Below, piece after piece: positions 50,376-60,061 of a DNA stretch of 64,000 nucleotides. The position numbers were made by a program, and so were the translations under genes. The stretch spans positions 1-64,000 of the forward strand of contig NZXU01000056.1 of NCBI GenBank assembly GCA_002698425.1, in the 5' to 3' direction. Within the stretch, counting starts at the first letter, position 1. Each line of letters begins with the position of its first letter. Origin of the DNA: Ahrensia sp. (GTDB lineage: Bacteria > Pseudomonadota > Alphaproteobacteria > Rhizobiales > Rhizobiaceae). Below the pieces are notes generated by a model. That model made no database searches. It was not told the DNA's origin and saw nothing but the letters and a program-made list of their open reading frames with translations.

Positions 50376-51667
50376 TTGCTGTAGGGAACAAGCCCGCTGG
50401 AGACCGGTACATTCGGGTCGGTCGCGTTCTCGGTCATGACATATTCGACCGGCCACTTGCCTTCGCCCTTGACCCACTGCGTACCGAGGATTGGCCCGCT
50501 GGCCACATTCGGCACCGGCCCCGAGGTGAAATCCACCACGCCGGCGATCGTATCGGTCTTGAGGCCCGCGATCGCCTGGGAGACGGCCGCCTTGTCCTTC
50601 GGATCGCCGGCGGCCTTCAGCGCCGCGATGCCGACATCGAAGAGCGCCAGCGAGGCGCCGAGTGACTGTACCCACTGCCGACCGCTCTCCGCCTCGTAGG
50701 ACGCCGCGAGTTCTTCCGCGGTCTGGCCGGTCACCGGCGAGGTGTAGGGCATGACGCGGTGCCAGTAGGCAGCGCTGCTCATGTTCAGGCCGAGCGATCC
50801 CATCGCCTCGATATCCGAGGGGAAGAGGCCGGTCTTGGCGACCTGGACGATCTTCACCTGGCGGGACAGGCCCTGCTGCGCCGCCTGTCGCCAGAACGCG
50901 GCGAAATCCGGAGGAAGCGCGAAAGAGTTGATGATTTCGACCCCGGCGTCCTTGAACGCCCGGATCTGGGCCGAATAGTCGACGGTGAAATTCTCGAACG
51001 CGCCGGGATCCACGATCTCGAATCCGCCGGCCGCGAGTTGCGGGACGAGCATGGCGCGCACCGCGTTGCCGTCGGCGTCGTTCGGATAGAGCACACCGAC
51101 CTTCTTGTTGGTCTCGATCAGGTTCCACTGCGAGAGATAGCACTTGGCGAACTCGTCGACACCGAAACCGAAATGGTAGCTCCATTTGAACGGGCTCGGC
51201 TCGCCCGGCTTGGCGCCGCGGCCGAAATACCAGGCCTGCCAGGGCATGACCGTCGACACGCAGGGAACACCCGATGCCTCGCAGGCATCCGCCACAGGGT
51301 TGATCGTCTCCGGGGTCGAGGATGCGAGGATGATATCGACGCCGTCGCTGTTGATCAGATCGTTGGCAAGCTGCGCCGCGCGCGCCGGGTCGGACTGCGT
51401 ATCGCGGTCGAGAATTTCGATTTCATAGCTGGCCCCGCCAATCTCGTAGCCATTCGCCACGACGGCGCGGATCTGTTCGAGCACGAAGGCGTCGCCCTGG
51501 CCGAAGGCCGCGAGCGGGCCGGAGACCGGCGAAATGAAACCGATGCGTATCTTGCTCGTCGCCTGAGCACGCGCTCCGACGGCGGAAACGGCCAGCAGCG
51601 CCGCGGCCGACGTGCCGATGAACGCGCGCCGATTCATTCCGGGCATGCCGGATTTGAACTGTCCCAT
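50372..51667 (-). CDS. ABC transporter substrate-binding protein (Liv/Urt family)
   Basis: 431 aa. A Tat-like signal peptide (MNRRAFIGTSAAALLAVSAVG, cut near ARAQA) precedes a type I periplasmic-binding fold: IRIGFISPVSGPLAAFGQGD, LANDLINSDGVDIILASSTP. ATG 51667 has GGGAGGAAAA. First gene of the operon, 138 bp after the third TTTCAC palindrome. Ligand unknown; aromatic or branched small acids are typical of the family. Confidence 0.92.
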   Translation of the reverse strand: MGQFKSGMPGMNRRAFIGTSAAALLAVSAVGARAQATSKIRIGFISPVSGPLAAFGQGDAFVLEQIRAVVANGYEIGGASYEIEILDRDTQSDPARAAQLANDLINSDGVDIILASSTPETINPVADACEASGVPCVSTVMPWQAWYFGRGAKPGEPSPFKWSYHFGFGVDEFAKCYLSQWNLIETNKKVGVLYPNDADGNAVRAMLVPQLAAGGFEIVDPGAFENFTVDYSAQIRAFKDAGVEIINSFALPPDFAAFWRQAAQQGLSRQVKIVQVAKTGLFPSDIEAMGSLGLNMSSAAYWHRVMPYTSPVTGQTAEELAASYEAESGRQWVQSLGASLALFDVGIAALKAAGDPKDKAAVSQAIAGLKTDTIAGVVDFTSGPVPNVASGPILGTQWVKGEGKWPVEYVMTENATDPNVPVSSGLVPYSK

Positions 51668-51805
51668 ATTTTCCTCCCTGATCGCCTCCGATGAGGCGCT
51701 TCGCCGATCGGGCCGAAGCCCTGATCTTCTCTGGAGTTTCCACTCCGCGATGATTTCGGGACTATATGGAAAGGCTTCCCAGGCAACAGGCGTGACGCTT
51801 GCGTA

Positions 51806-51820
51806 TTTCACCAGGTGAAA
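51806..51820. promoter_or_regulatory. IclR-type palindrome 3 (TTTCAC-N3-GTGAAA)
   Basis: 15-bp inverted repeat in the 307-bp gap before the transporter operon, 138 bp from its start codon. The rest of that gap, back to the MBL gene stop at 51975, shows no gene. Confidence 0.6.
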
Positions 51821-51974
51821 CAAATCTCAGGATCGCGGCAAGAAGCAGCCAGGCGCTCGCACCAAGAGCTTCGATCAGAACAATACGGAGCTTTTCTTCC
51901 GCCGATTGGAGAGCCCGTATAGACTGGAACGGCAAGGCTGTCGCCGATGCGGATCCGCGCCTGCGACGCTATGT

Positions 51975-53030
51975 TCAGATATCGTTTTCCACCGTCCGTC
52001 CGGCTGACGCGCCATAACGGACAATTCCGTCGGAGCCGGTCGTCTTCACCAGCTCGCAACGGCGCAGCATCCGGTTCACATGGGCAAGCGTTTCGCAAAA
52101 GGCGAAGCCGAACTGGTGAAGGTCCAGTTCACGCGAAAAGACCACCGGAACCAGTTCGTTGACGGTCATCGGCCCGCTTTGCACCGCCTCGCCGATGAGA
52201 TCACAGCGCCGGTCATGATGTTCGACCAGTTCGTTGCAGCGCGCATGCAGGCCAGTGAAAGGCAACTGATGGCCGGGCAGGACGAGAACATCATCCGGCA
52301 GATTGTCGCGAATGCGCCGGGCTGTCCGCACGAAATGACCGAGCGGATCTCCGTCCGGCTCGTTTGGCCAGACGCTGACATTCGGCGAAATCTTCGCGAT
52401 CACCTGGTCGGCGGAGAAAAACAGCCGATCCTCCTCGCAATAGAGCATCACCTGTTCGGGTGCGTGGCCGTCGCCCGTCAGAACGCGGAAGCGGCGTTTG
52501 CCGATCGTCAGGACGTCGCGCGACAACAGGCGCAGGAAAGTGTTCGGCAGCGGCGAAACCATGCGAAGATACTCAAGGCCTCGGCTGCCCATCAAATCCG
52601 CGACTTCGCGCGTGGTCCCGTGATTGATGTAGAAATCGTGGAACTGGCGGTCCTGTGGCGAGCCGGGGGCGAGCGCCAGATTGGCGCAGGCGAGATAGGC
52701 GGTCTGGCTGGTCAGCAACGGAATGTCCGCCCGGTCGCACAGCCAGCCCGCCAATCCGATGTGATCGGGATGATGATGCGTGACGACGAGGCGTGTCAGG
52801 CGCAACCCGGCAAGCTGTCCGGCCAGAACCGCCTCCCAATGCTGCATTGTGCGCTCGTCGCAAATGCCGGCATCGAGCACGCACCAGCCGTCGCCATCCT
52901 CGATCAGATAGATATTTACGTGGTCGAGCCGGAAGGGCAGAGGCAGCCGCAACCACATGATGCCCGACGCGATCTCAAGCGGTTCGCCGAATGCCGGCGG
53001 TTCGGGAAAGGGAAATCGAATGTCTGTCAT
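51975..53030 (-). CDS. MBL-fold metallo-hydrolase
   Basis: 351 aa. Metallo-beta-lactamase motif THHHPDHIG, further ligands in [15 protein letters not shown] and LPGHQLPF, and a C-terminal winged-helix-like extension ([29 protein letters not shown]) as in the LACTB2/glyoxalase-II-like group. ATG 53030 overlaps the panC stop. Substrate unknown. Confidence 0.88.
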   Translation of the reverse strand: MTDIRFPFPEPPAFGEPLEIASGIMWLRLPLPFRLDHVNIYLIEDGDGWCVLDAGICDERTMQHWEAVLAGQLAGLRLTRLVVTHHHPDHIGLAGWLCDRADIPLLTSQTAYLACANLALAPGSPQDRQFHDFYINHGTTREVADLMGSRGLEYLRMVSPLPNTFLRLLSRDVLTIGKRRFRVLTGDGHAPEQVMLYCEEDRLFFSADQVIAKISPNVSVWPNEPDGDPLGHFVRTARRIRDNLPDDVLVLPGHQLPFTGLHARCNELVEHHDRRCDLIGEAVQSGPMTVNELVPVVFSRELDLHQFGFAFCETLAHVNRMLRRCELVKTTGSDGIVRYGASAGRTVENDI

Positions 53031-53893
53031 CGGTTCGGAAGCGATGCGGGATGGACCGGAACATTGTCGATGAGACGGGTCTCGCCGAGCCATGCGGCGG
53101 CAAGCAGGCGCGCCGGTCTCGTCGCGTCGCTCAACGGAGAGAGATCGTCAGCGGCCCTCAGTTCCAGATATTCGACCTCGCGGTAGCCGGCCGCAAGAAG
53201 CTCTGCGCGGCCATCGGCGAGAACGGGCGCAGCCGGCGCTCCGGACGCGATCTTCTCGGCCATCCCGAAAAGTACCCGCGCCAGCGCCGGCGCGATGGCG
53301 CGCTCTTCCGGCGCCAGTCGCACATTGCGCGATGACAGCGCCAACCCGTCCGCTTCGCGGATCGTCGGGCACCCGATTATCCGGATCGGAATATCGAGAT
53401 CGGCGGCAAGCCGTCTGACGACCTGCAATTGCTGGTAGTCCTTCTCGCCGAAGAAGGCGAGATCGGCGCCCGTCTGCAGGAACAGTTTCGCCACCACGGT
53501 CGAGACGCCGTCGAAATGTCCGGGCCGGAACGCGCCGCACAGGCCCTCCGACACGCCGGCCACCGAGACCGTCGTCGAAAATCCCGGCGGATACATCGCG
53601 TCGCCATCCGGGCAGTAGAGAAGATGCGCGCCGACGGGCCCAAGCTTCGCCGCGTCCTCGACCTCGGTGCGCGGATAGGCGGCCAGATCGGCCGCGCTGT
53701 TGAACTGTTTCGGATTGACGAACAGCGTCACGATCACCCGTTGGGCTTCGGCGAGCGCCGCACGCACCAGACTCAAATGGCCCTCATGCAGCGCCCCCAT
53801 GGTCGGCACCACAGCAACACGGTGTCCCTCGGCGCGCCATTCCGAGACCGTGCGGCGCAGCTCGGCCACCGTCCTGACGATGGGAACGCTCAT
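53027..53893 (-). CDS. panC: Pantothenate synthetase PanC
   Basis: Condenses pantoate and beta-alanine with ATP. 288 aa: [17 protein letters not shown] (HIGH-like), [35 protein letters not shown] (KMSKS-like). ATGA overlap with panB upstream and with the MBL gene downstream. Confidence 0.97.
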   Translation of the reverse strand: MSVPIVRTVAELRRTVSEWRAEGHRVAVVPTMGALHEGHLSLVRAALAEAQRVIVTLFVNPKQFNSAADLAAYPRTEVEDAAKLGPVGAHLLYCPDGDAMYPPGFSTTVSVAGVSEGLCGAFRPGHFDGVSTVVAKLFLQTGADLAFFGEKDYQQLQVVRRLAADLDIPIRIIGCPTIREADGLALSSRNVRLAPEERAIAPALARVLFGMAEKIASGAPAAPVLADGRAELLAAGYREVEYLELRAADDLSPLSDATRPARLLAAAWLGETRLIDNVPVHPASLPNR

Positions 53894-54732
53894 GTGGTCT
53901 TCGCGCCCCCGCTGCCCTGCACATCCGCAAAGACATGGTTTTCGTCCGGAAACGTCCTTTCGCGCACCTCCTTCGCATAGGCCGCGATCGCCTCGTCGGC
54001 CTCGCGTCCGAGATCGGCATAGCGCTTGACGAATTTCGGCTTGAACTCGGTGAACATGCCGAGCATGTCGTCGACGACCAGGATCTGCCCGTCGCAGGCC
54101 GGCGAAGCCCCGATGCCGATCGTCGGAACAGCGAGGTCCGCCGTGATCTTCCGGGCGAGACTTTCCGTGACCTTCTCAAGGACGACCGAAAAAGCGCCGA
54201 CCTCCGCGACGGCCAGCGCATCGCGCCGGATCCGTTCCGCCGCCTCGCCGCGCCCCTGCACGCGGTAACCGCCAAAGGCGTTGACCGCCTGCGGCGTGAG
54301 CCCGACATGGCCCATCACCGGAATGCCCCTCGCCGTCAGATAGGATACCGTCTCGCGCATGGTCGCGCCGCCTTCCAGCTTGACCGCCGCGCATCCCGTC
54401 TCCGCCATCAGCCGCGCCGCATTGCGGAACGCCTGTGCCGGGCTCTCTTCATAGGAGCCGAACGGCATGTCGACGACCATCAGCGCATTCTTCACGCCGC
54501 GCCGCACCGCCTTGCCGTGCAGGACCATCATCTCCATCGTGACCTCGAGCGTGGAAGGCAACCCGTGCAGCACCATGCCGACGCTGTCGCCGACGAGGAT
54601 GATGTCGCAATGGGCATCCGCCAGCGCCGCGACCGGCGTCGTGTAGGCGGTCAGGCAAACCAGCGGCGCGCCGCCCTTTCGCGCCATGATGTCGGGGACG
54701 GTTATGGCCCTCGTGGAACCCGTTGCACTCAT
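53890..54732 (-). CDS. panB: 3-methyl-2-oxobutanoate hydroxymethyltransferase PanB
   Basis: First step of pantothenate synthesis, from 2-oxoisovalerate and methylene-THF. 280 aa: [39 protein letters not shown], and [10 protein letters not shown] with the catalytic glutamate. Shares its substrate, 2-oxoisovalerate, with the bkd complex encoded at 26892-31844. Confidence 0.97.
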   Translation of the reverse strand: MSATGSTRAITVPDIMARKGGAPLVCLTAYTTPVAALADAHCDIILVGDSVGMVLHGLPSTLEVTMEMMVLHGKAVRRGVKNALMVVDMPFGSYEESPAQAFRNAARLMAETGCAAVKLEGGATMRETVSYLTARGIPVMGHVGLTPQAVNAFGGYRVQGRGEAAERIRRDALAVAEVGAFSVVLEKVTESLARKITADLAVPTIGIGASPACDGQILVVDDMLGMFTEFKPKFVKRYADLGREADEAIAAYAKEVRERTFPDENHVFADVQGSGGAKTT

Positions 54733-54800
54733 TACCTTGGCTTACCTCTCCTGCTCCTCGCAACCCGGGCGAAGAGCCGGGCGGCACCTGATAGCAGCCA

Positions 54801-55571
54801 TCACCGGTTCTTGAAACCGGGCGTCCGCTTGTTGACGAAAGCGTCCATGCCTTCCTTCTGATCCTCGGTCGCGAACATCGAGTAGAAAACGCGACGCTCG
54901 AACATCAAGCCTTCCGAAAGCGTGGTCTCGAAGGCGCGGTTGACCGCCTCCTTGGCCATCAGCACCGACGGCCGTCCGAAGGATGCGACGGCCTTCGCCG
55001 CGGCCAACGCCTCGCTCATCAGCTTGTCATGCGGCACGACCCGCGCCACCAGGCCGGCGCTTTCCGCTTCCGCCGCGTCCATCATCCGGCCGGTGAGGAT
55101 CAGGTCCATCGCCTTGGCCTTCCCGACCGCCTTGACCAGCCGCTGCGTGCCGCCCCAGCCGGGCATTACGCCGAGCTTGATCTCAGGCTGGCCGAATTTC
55201 GCCTTGTCGGACGCGATGACGATGTCGCACATCATCGCGATCTCGCATCCGCCGCCGAGCGCAAAACCGTTGACGGCCGCGATCATCGGCTTGCGCGTCG
55301 CCGCGAACCGTTCCCAGCCCGCCTGGATGTCGGCCATGAACATGTCCATGTAAGACTTGTCCGCCATCTCCTTGATGTCCGCGCCCGCCACGAAGGCCTT
55401 GTCGCCTGCGCCGGTGATCAGGATGCAGCCGATCTTGTCGTCCGCGTCGAACTTCGCCGCCGCCGCAATCAGCTCGCGCATCACCTCGTGATTGATCGCG
55501 TTCAACGCGGCCGGGCGGTTGATCGTGATGACGCCGACGCCCTCGTCGACCGATGTTTCGACTTCGCTCAT
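54801..55571 (-). CDS. Enoyl-CoA hydratase/isomerase
   Basis: 256-aa crotonase: oxyanion-hole segments KAFVAGADI and [11 protein letters not shown], catalytic glutamates near GGGCEIAM and [18 protein letters not shown], so both acids of a hydratase are present. Strong GGAGGAAAAG before ATG 55571. Short-chain enoyl-CoA hydratase is the likely role. 68 bp before panB on the same strand. Confidence 0.93.
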   Translation of the reverse strand: MSEVETSVDEGVGVITINRPAALNAINHEVMRELIAAAAKFDADDKIGCILITGAGDKAFVAGADIKEMADKSYMDMFMADIQAGWERFAATRKPMIAAVNGFALGGGCEIAMMCDIVIASDKAKFGQPEIKLGVMPGWGGTQRLVKAVGKAKAMDLILTGRMMDAAEAESAGLVARVVPHDKLMSEALAAAKAVASFGRPSVLMAKEAVNRAFETTLSEGLMFERRVFYSMFATEDQKEGMDAFVNKRTPGFKNR

Positions 55572-55728
55572 CTCTTTTCCTCCGACTGGCTCCCGGTTTG
55601 GCGGCGATGCAGGGACAGCTCTCGCGCCATCGCTCCGCCTTTCTAGTCGAACCGAGCCGCCGGGCAAGGAAAAGCGCGTCGCGAAGTCGCCAGTGCGAAA
55701 ACGCGCTGTAAAAAAGTCGCCGGGTCGC

Positions 55729-55758
55729 TGATCCGATTGGCGAAGACCCGCGTAATTG
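55729..55758 (+). promoter_or_regulatory. ECF-type promoter before the sigma gene (TGATCC-N18-TAATTG)
   Basis: -35 TGATCC at 55729-55734 and -10 TAATTG at 55753-55758, 18 bases apart, 29 bp before the sigma ATG. Matches the RpoE/ChrR-type promoter and two further copies at 59963-59992 and 60010-60039, so autoregulation is likely. Confidence 0.65.
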
Positions 55759-55787
55759 GGCTAAGCTTGTCAGGAACGGTGAACCCA

Positions 55788-56375
55788 ATGGCGCCAGGCG
55801 CTACGCAGGTGAAAACATTGGAACGATACGACGGTGATCCCGATTTCACCGCCCTGATGAGCCGCATATGCGAGCGCGACAGAGCTGCGTTCGAGACGTT
55901 GTTCGTTCACTTCGGCCCACGCGTGAAGGCGCTGATGCTGAAGAGCGGCGCCGAGCATTCGGTTGCCGAGGACATCGTCCAGGACGTGTTCATGTCGGTG
56001 TGGCGCAAGGCGGACTACTACGCGCCCGAGCGCGGGACGGTGAGCACGTGGATATTCTCCATTGCCCGAAACGCCCGTATCGACCGGCTCAGGCGTCAGT
56101 CGTCGAAGCCTTACGAGGATATTTCGGAGATGGAGCTCGAAGCCCCGGATCCGGATGCGGAGGAAGAACTCGCCCTGGTGCAGCGTGCCGACAAGGTCGC
56201 CGACGCCATGGTCGAACTGCCGGACGAGCAGCGCCAGATCATCGAACTGGCCTACATGCACGACATGCCGCAAAGCGAGATCGCCAAGCGCCTGTCATTG
56301 CCGCTCGGAACCGTGAAGTCACGCATGCGCCTCGCTTATGCGAAGCTGAAACAGAAACTGGAAGATATACGATGA
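55788..56375 (+). CDS. rpoE: ECF sigma factor, RpoE/ChrR (ECF11) type
   Basis: 195 aa. Region 2 (FETLFVHFGPRVKALMLKSG, VAEDIVQDVFMSVWRKA, RGTVSTWIFSIARN) and region 4 (LPDEQRQIIELAYMHDMPQSEIAKRL is split here, with GTVKSRMRLA). A TTG at 55737 is in frame but lies between the -35 and -10 of the promoter, so ATG 55788 is the start. Coupled by ATGA to its ChrR anti-sigma. Confidence 0.94.
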   Translation: MAPGATQVKTLERYDGDPDFTALMSRICERDRAAFETLFVHFGPRVKALMLKSGAEHSVAEDIVQDVFMSVWRKADYYAPERGTVSTWIFSIARNARIDRLRRQSSKPYEDISEMELEAPDPDAEEELALVQRADKVADAMVELPDEQRQIIELAYMHDMPQSEIAKRLSLPLGTVKSRMRLAYAKLKQKLEDIR

Positions 56376-57031
56376 CGATCGCCCATCATCTCGATGATGC
56401 GACATTGATGCGCTACGCAAGCGGCGACCTCGACGAGGCTTTTCTCGTCGTCGTCGCCACGCATCTGGCCATGTGCGACCGCTGCCGCAAGGCAGTGCGC
56501 GACGCCGAAGAACTGGGCGGCGAGATGCTGTTCGCCTGCGAACCTGCGGACATGAACCCCGCGGCCCTGAATGCCCTCTTGAACAGGATCGACACCGACG
56601 AGGATGCTGGGAAACCCGTTTCGGCGAGGCCGCAACCGGTTCAGGGCGGCCTGCCCGCGCCGCTCGCACGCAAGGTCGGGCAGAGCCTCGACACGGTTTC
56701 CTGGCGCAGGATCGCGCCCGGCGTGAAACGGCACGTGATCGATACGGACACGGCAACGTCGTCTTCGCTCTACATGCTCTGGATCGCACCGGGGGTCGCC
56801 GTTCCCGAACACGGCCATGGCGGATCCGAAATGACGCTGATCCTGTCGGGCGCCTATCGCGATGATCTCGGCCGCTTCGGGCCCGGCGATATCGCCGACC
56901 TCGACGAACATGTCGAGCATCAGCCGCGTGTCGAGGATGGGGCGCCCTGTATCTGCCTCATCGCGACGGAAACCCGCGCACGGTTCTCGGGCCTGATCGG
57001 TCGGTTGATGCAGCCCTTCGTTGGCATTTGA
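56372..57031 (+). CDS. chrR: ChrR-type zinc anti-sigma factor with cupin domain
   Basis: 219 aa. The zinc-binding anti-sigma domain has His6, His31, Cys35 and Cys38, the same numbers as ChrR of Rhodobacter. The C-terminal cupin has H147, H149, E153 and His180/183, as needed for the singlet-oxygen-responsive half. Releases the sigma factor under photo-oxidative stress in characterised systems; the same is inferred here. Confidence 0.93.
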   Translation: MTIAHHLDDATLMRYASGDLDEAFLVVVATHLAMCDRCRKAVRDAEELGGEMLFACEPADMNPAALNALLNRIDTDEDAGKPVSARPQPVQGGLPAPLARKVGQSLDTVSWRRIAPGVKRHVIDTDTATSSSLYMLWIAPGVAVPEHGHGGSEMTLILSGAYRDDLGRFGPGDIADLDEHVEHQPRVEDGAPCICLIATETRARFSGLIGRLMQPFVGI

Positions 57032-57036
57032 CCGCC

Positions 57037-57807
57037 ATGCTCGTCCCCGATTCATTCTGGAAGGTGGCCTGGGTCACCGGGGCAAGTTCGGGCATTGGCC
57101 GCGAACTGGCCTCCCTGCTGGATCAAAAAGCCGGCAGGGTAGTGGTCTCGGCACGCTCGGCCGAAAAGCTCGACAAACTGTCGGCCGGCAGCCAGGCGAT
57201 AAAGCCCTATCCTCTCGACGTGACCGATGAGACCGCCGTCGCGGCCTGCGTCGACAGTATCGAGCACGATCTCGGACCGATCGACCTTGCCGTCCTGAGC
57301 GCCGGTACCTGGGCGATCATGGATCAGGGAGAGCTCGATATAGCCGCCATCCGCCGCGGCGTAGAGGTGAATTACATGGGCGTGGTCAACGCGCTGGCGG
57401 CCGTCGTCCCGCGCATGCGCGAGCGCGGCCGCGGCCACATCGCGATCGTCGCGTCGGTCGCCGGCTATCGCGGCCTGCCGCGCGCGGCGGCATACGGTCC
57501 GACCAAGGCCGCCCTCATCAATCTCGCGGAGACATTGAAAAGCGAACTGCAACCGTTCGGCATTACGGTTTCGCTTGTCAATCCGGGTTTCGTCGACACG
57601 CCGATGACCCGCGACAACCCCTTTCCGATGCCCGGCATCATGCCGGCCGACAAGGCGGCGCGAGCGCTGCTCGACGGATTGGAAAAGCGCCGATTCGAGA
57701 TCATATTTCCGCGCGGCTTCGTCTATGCGGTCAAGCTGCTGCGCATCCTGCCGTACCGGCTTTTCTTCTGGTATGTCTCGAAAGCCATGGTCGGGAAGAA
57801 GGGCTGA
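57037..57807 (+). CDS. SDR-family oxidoreductase in the ECF operon
   Basis: 256-aa SDR: VTGASSGIGRELA, SAGTWAI in place of NAG, IVASVAGYRG, YGPTKAA, then a hydrophobic C-terminal tail (LLRILPYRLFFWYV) that may dock on membranes. ATG 57037 is 5 bases after the chrR stop. Co-transcribed with the sigma pair, as SDRs are in related stress loci. Confidence 0.88.
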   Translation: MLVPDSFWKVAWVTGASSGIGRELASLLDQKAGRVVVSARSAEKLDKLSAGSQAIKPYPLDVTDETAVAACVDSIEHDLGPIDLAVLSAGTWAIMDQGELDIAAIRRGVEVNYMGVVNALAAVVPRMRERGRGHIAIVASVAGYRGLPRAAAYGPTKAALINLAETLKSELQPFGITVSLVNPGFVDTPMTRDNPFPMPGIMPADKAARALLDGLEKRRFEIIFPRGFVYAVKLLRILPYRLFFWYVSKAMVGKKG

Positions 57808-57816
57808 GCGGCGCGA

Positions 57817-58617
57817 TCAGCGTTCGGAGACAGCAATCTCGTCGCCGGTATCCTGGAAATCGATCGATCGCTCGGGCGCCGCGGGACGCGGCTTAAGCCG
57901 CAGTCCTTTCAGCCACAGTTTCAGCGCCTCATAGTGGATCCCGACCATCACCTTGACCGTCATCCAGCCGGTCTTTCCCAGCGCGCGCAACAGGGCGGCG
58001 TCGGTCAGGTCTTCCCGCTCGCCATGGAAATGCGCCCTCAAAACCGGGCCGTCGTCATCGCGCAGCGCAACGCCGACAGTCAGGTCTTCCAGCGGCGGCG
58101 TCAGTTGGAAATTGTAGGTTCCCTTCGGCCCGTTGAAGGGCGAAACGTAAAGGCGCTTCGCGCATGACTGTGCGATCGGACCATCGTCCTGCTGCGCCAC
58201 GGGCAGCACATAGGTCTGTCGCTCGCCGAACGTGTTGTTGACCTCGTAGATCATGAGGCGAACGCGCCCCTCGGGATCGACGCCGTAATAGACCGTCAGC
58301 GGATTGAAGGCGTAGCCGAGAATGCGCGGATAACACAGCATCAGAAACCGCTCGACCGTTTCCCCGCAGCCTGCCCTCGCGGCAACTTCCTCCAGATAGC
58401 CGGTCAGCGGCGAAGAACCGTCGCCATGGTCCCGGTCGTAGAGGCTGAACAGGTTGAACCGGTTACGCGAGAAGAAGCGAAGGCGCCGGCCGAGGGCGTC
58501 GAGCGTGCTGCAATCGAACAGGACGGAGAAGACGCTGTAGCGCAGCTTGTGGCGCACCGGGCGAACGCGGCTGTGGACCACGTCACCGAAATAGAGCCCT
58601 TCGACCGGTCGGCTCAT
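57817..58617 (-). CDS. DUF1365 protein
   Basis: 266 aa. Family hallmarks: VEGLYFGDVVHSRVRPVRH, HKLRYSVFSVLFD, LCYPRILGYAFNPLTVYY, LRAHFHGEREDLTD. ATG 58617 overlaps the FAD oxidoreductase stop. In RpoE-ChrR regulons this pair accompanies fatty-acid modification under singlet-oxygen stress; a cyclopropane/methyl transferase partner is not in this window. Confidence 0.9.
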   Translation of the reverse strand: MSRPVEGLYFGDVVHSRVRPVRHKLRYSVFSVLFDCSTLDALGRRLRFFSRNRFNLFSLYDRDHGDGSSPLTGYLEEVAARAGCGETVERFLMLCYPRILGYAFNPLTVYYGVDPEGRVRLMIYEVNNTFGERQTYVLPVAQQDDGPIAQSCAKRLYVSPFNGPKGTYNFQLTPPLEDLTVGVALRDDDGPVLRAHFHGEREDLTDAALLRALGKTGWMTVKVMVGIHYEALKLWLKGLRLKPRPAAPERSIDFQDTGDEIAVSER

Positions 58618-59936
58618 TCCGCCGCCTCGAGACTGGCGGCAACGGGCGAGGCCAGACGTCCGGATTCGTTTTCGACCTCCCATGGCCGGCGAATCCCGCC
58701 AAGCTGTTCCGCGACCGCGAGGCCGCTCTGGATACCATCCTCGTGGAAACCGAAGCCGAAATAGCTGCCGCAGAACCAGGTGCGGCGAACGCCCTGGATC
58801 GACCAGAGATCGCGCTGCGCCTCCATCGCGCCGGCATCGAATACGGGATGGCGGTAATCGATCTCCGCGTCGACGAACTTTGCGTGGATCGGTGCGGTCG
58901 GATTCAGAGTCACGAAAAGATTGGATCGCGTCGGAAGCGTCTGCAGCCGGTTCATCCAGTAAGTCACGCAAAGTCCCTCATCGGGACCATTCCGGAGGTA
59001 GTTCCAGCTCGACCAGAGGTGCTTGCGGCGCGGCATCCACCGTGTGTCGCGATGCAATACGGCCTTGTTGTCCTGGTAACCGAAGCGCGACAGAAGATTT
59101 GCTTCAGCTTCATCCGGCTGATCGAGCATGGCCAGCGCCTGATCGGCCTGACAGGCCGCGACCACATGATCGAACGGGCGCGAAACCCCGCTCTTGTCGG
59201 TGACATGCACATAATTCGGGTGGCGCACCAGCCGCTCGATCGGCGTGCCCGTGATGACCTCTATGTCGCCGTCGGCAACGATCTTCTCGACATAGGTCCG
59301 GCTGCCCCCCGTTACGGTGCGCCACAGAGGACGGTCGTTGAATTGGAGCATGCCGTGATTGTCGTAGAAATCGATGAAACTGCGAGCAGGGAAGCGGAGC
59401 ATCTGATCGGCATCGGTCGACCAGATGGCTGCGCCCATCGGAACGATGTGATCGGCCACGAAGCTCTCCCCGTAGCCTTCGGCCTTCAGGAAATCGCCAA
59501 GCGGCATGTCGGGCCGGCCCGACGCTATTCGGTCTTTCGCCGTCGAGAAGAATCGCGACAGGTCGCGCAGAAGCCGCCAATGACGCGGCGAGACGGAATT
59601 GCGCCATTGCCCGAAAAATCCGGAGAACCCCGACCCGGAATATTCATAGGCGCCGCCGCCCGTCGAGAAGGCGAAGCTCATCTCCGTTTCGTCGGTCGCT
59701 ACCCCCAGATGTTCGAACAGCGCCGACAGGTTGGGATAATTGCGCTGATTATAGACGATGAAGCCGGTGTCGACCGGTGTCGGGCCGTCCGGCGTGTCGA
59801 CATCAAGCGTGTTGGCGTGACCGCCGAGGCGGTCGGCGGTTTCATAGAGAGTCACCTGATGTTTCTTGGAGAGAAGCCACGCCGCCGAGAGCCCGGCGAT
59901 GCCCGATCCGATGACGGCAATTTTCTGTCTGGTCAT
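58614..59936 (-). CDS. FAD/NAD(P)-dependent amine-oxidase-like oxidoreductase
   Basis: 440 aa. FAD motif AVIGSGIAGLSAAWLL, LGGHANTLDV, VDTGFIVYN, and the C-terminal FCGSYFGFGFHEDG. This subfamily goes with DUF1365 and CFA-synthase-like genes in singlet-oxygen regulons. An ECF promoter (TGATCC-N18-TAATCG) lies 26 bp before the ATG on its strand. Confidence 0.9.
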   Translation of the reverse strand: MTRQKIAVIGSGIAGLSAAWLLSKKHQVTLYETADRLGGHANTLDVDTPDGPTPVDTGFIVYNQRNYPNLSALFEHLGVATDETEMSFAFSTGGGAYEYSGSGFSGFFGQWRNSVSPRHWRLLRDLSRFFSTAKDRIASGRPDMPLGDFLKAEGYGESFVADHIVPMGAAIWSTDADQMLRFPARSFIDFYDNHGMLQFNDRPLWRTVTGGSRTYVEKIVADGDIEVITGTPIERLVRHPNYVHVTDKSGVSRPFDHVVAACQADQALAMLDQPDEAEANLLSRFGYQDNKAVLHRDTRWMPRRKHLWSSWNYLRNGPDEGLCVTYWMNRLQTLPTRSNLFVTLNPTAPIHAKFVDAEIDYRHPVFDAGAMEAQRDLWSIQGVRRTWFCGSYFGFGFHEDGIQSGLAVAEQLGGIRRPWEVENESGRLASPVAASLEAAE

Positions 59937-59962
59937 TTACGGCCCGCTATTTGGTTACCGCT

Positions 59963-59992
59963 CGATTACGCAGAGATCCACGGTGTGGATCA
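59963..59992 (-). promoter_or_regulatory. ECF-type promoter for the FAD oxidoreductase/DUF1365 operon
   Basis: Minus strand: TGATCC (59992-59987), 18-base spacer, TAATCG (59968-59963). The same boxes and spacer as at 55729. Confidence 0.65.
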
Positions 59993-60009
59993 CCGGGTTC
60001 CGCATGCGG

Positions 60010-60039
60010 TGATCTGATCGCCCTCTCTCCGCGTAAAAG
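60010..60039 (+). promoter_or_regulatory. ECF-type promoter for the DUF2177 gene
   Basis: TGATCT (60010-60015), 18-base spacer, TAAAAG (60034-60039), 22 bp before the DUF2177 start. Back-to-back with the minus-strand promoter. Confidence 0.6.
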
Positions 60040-60061
60040 CGCAAAGAACAGGATTGCGACC

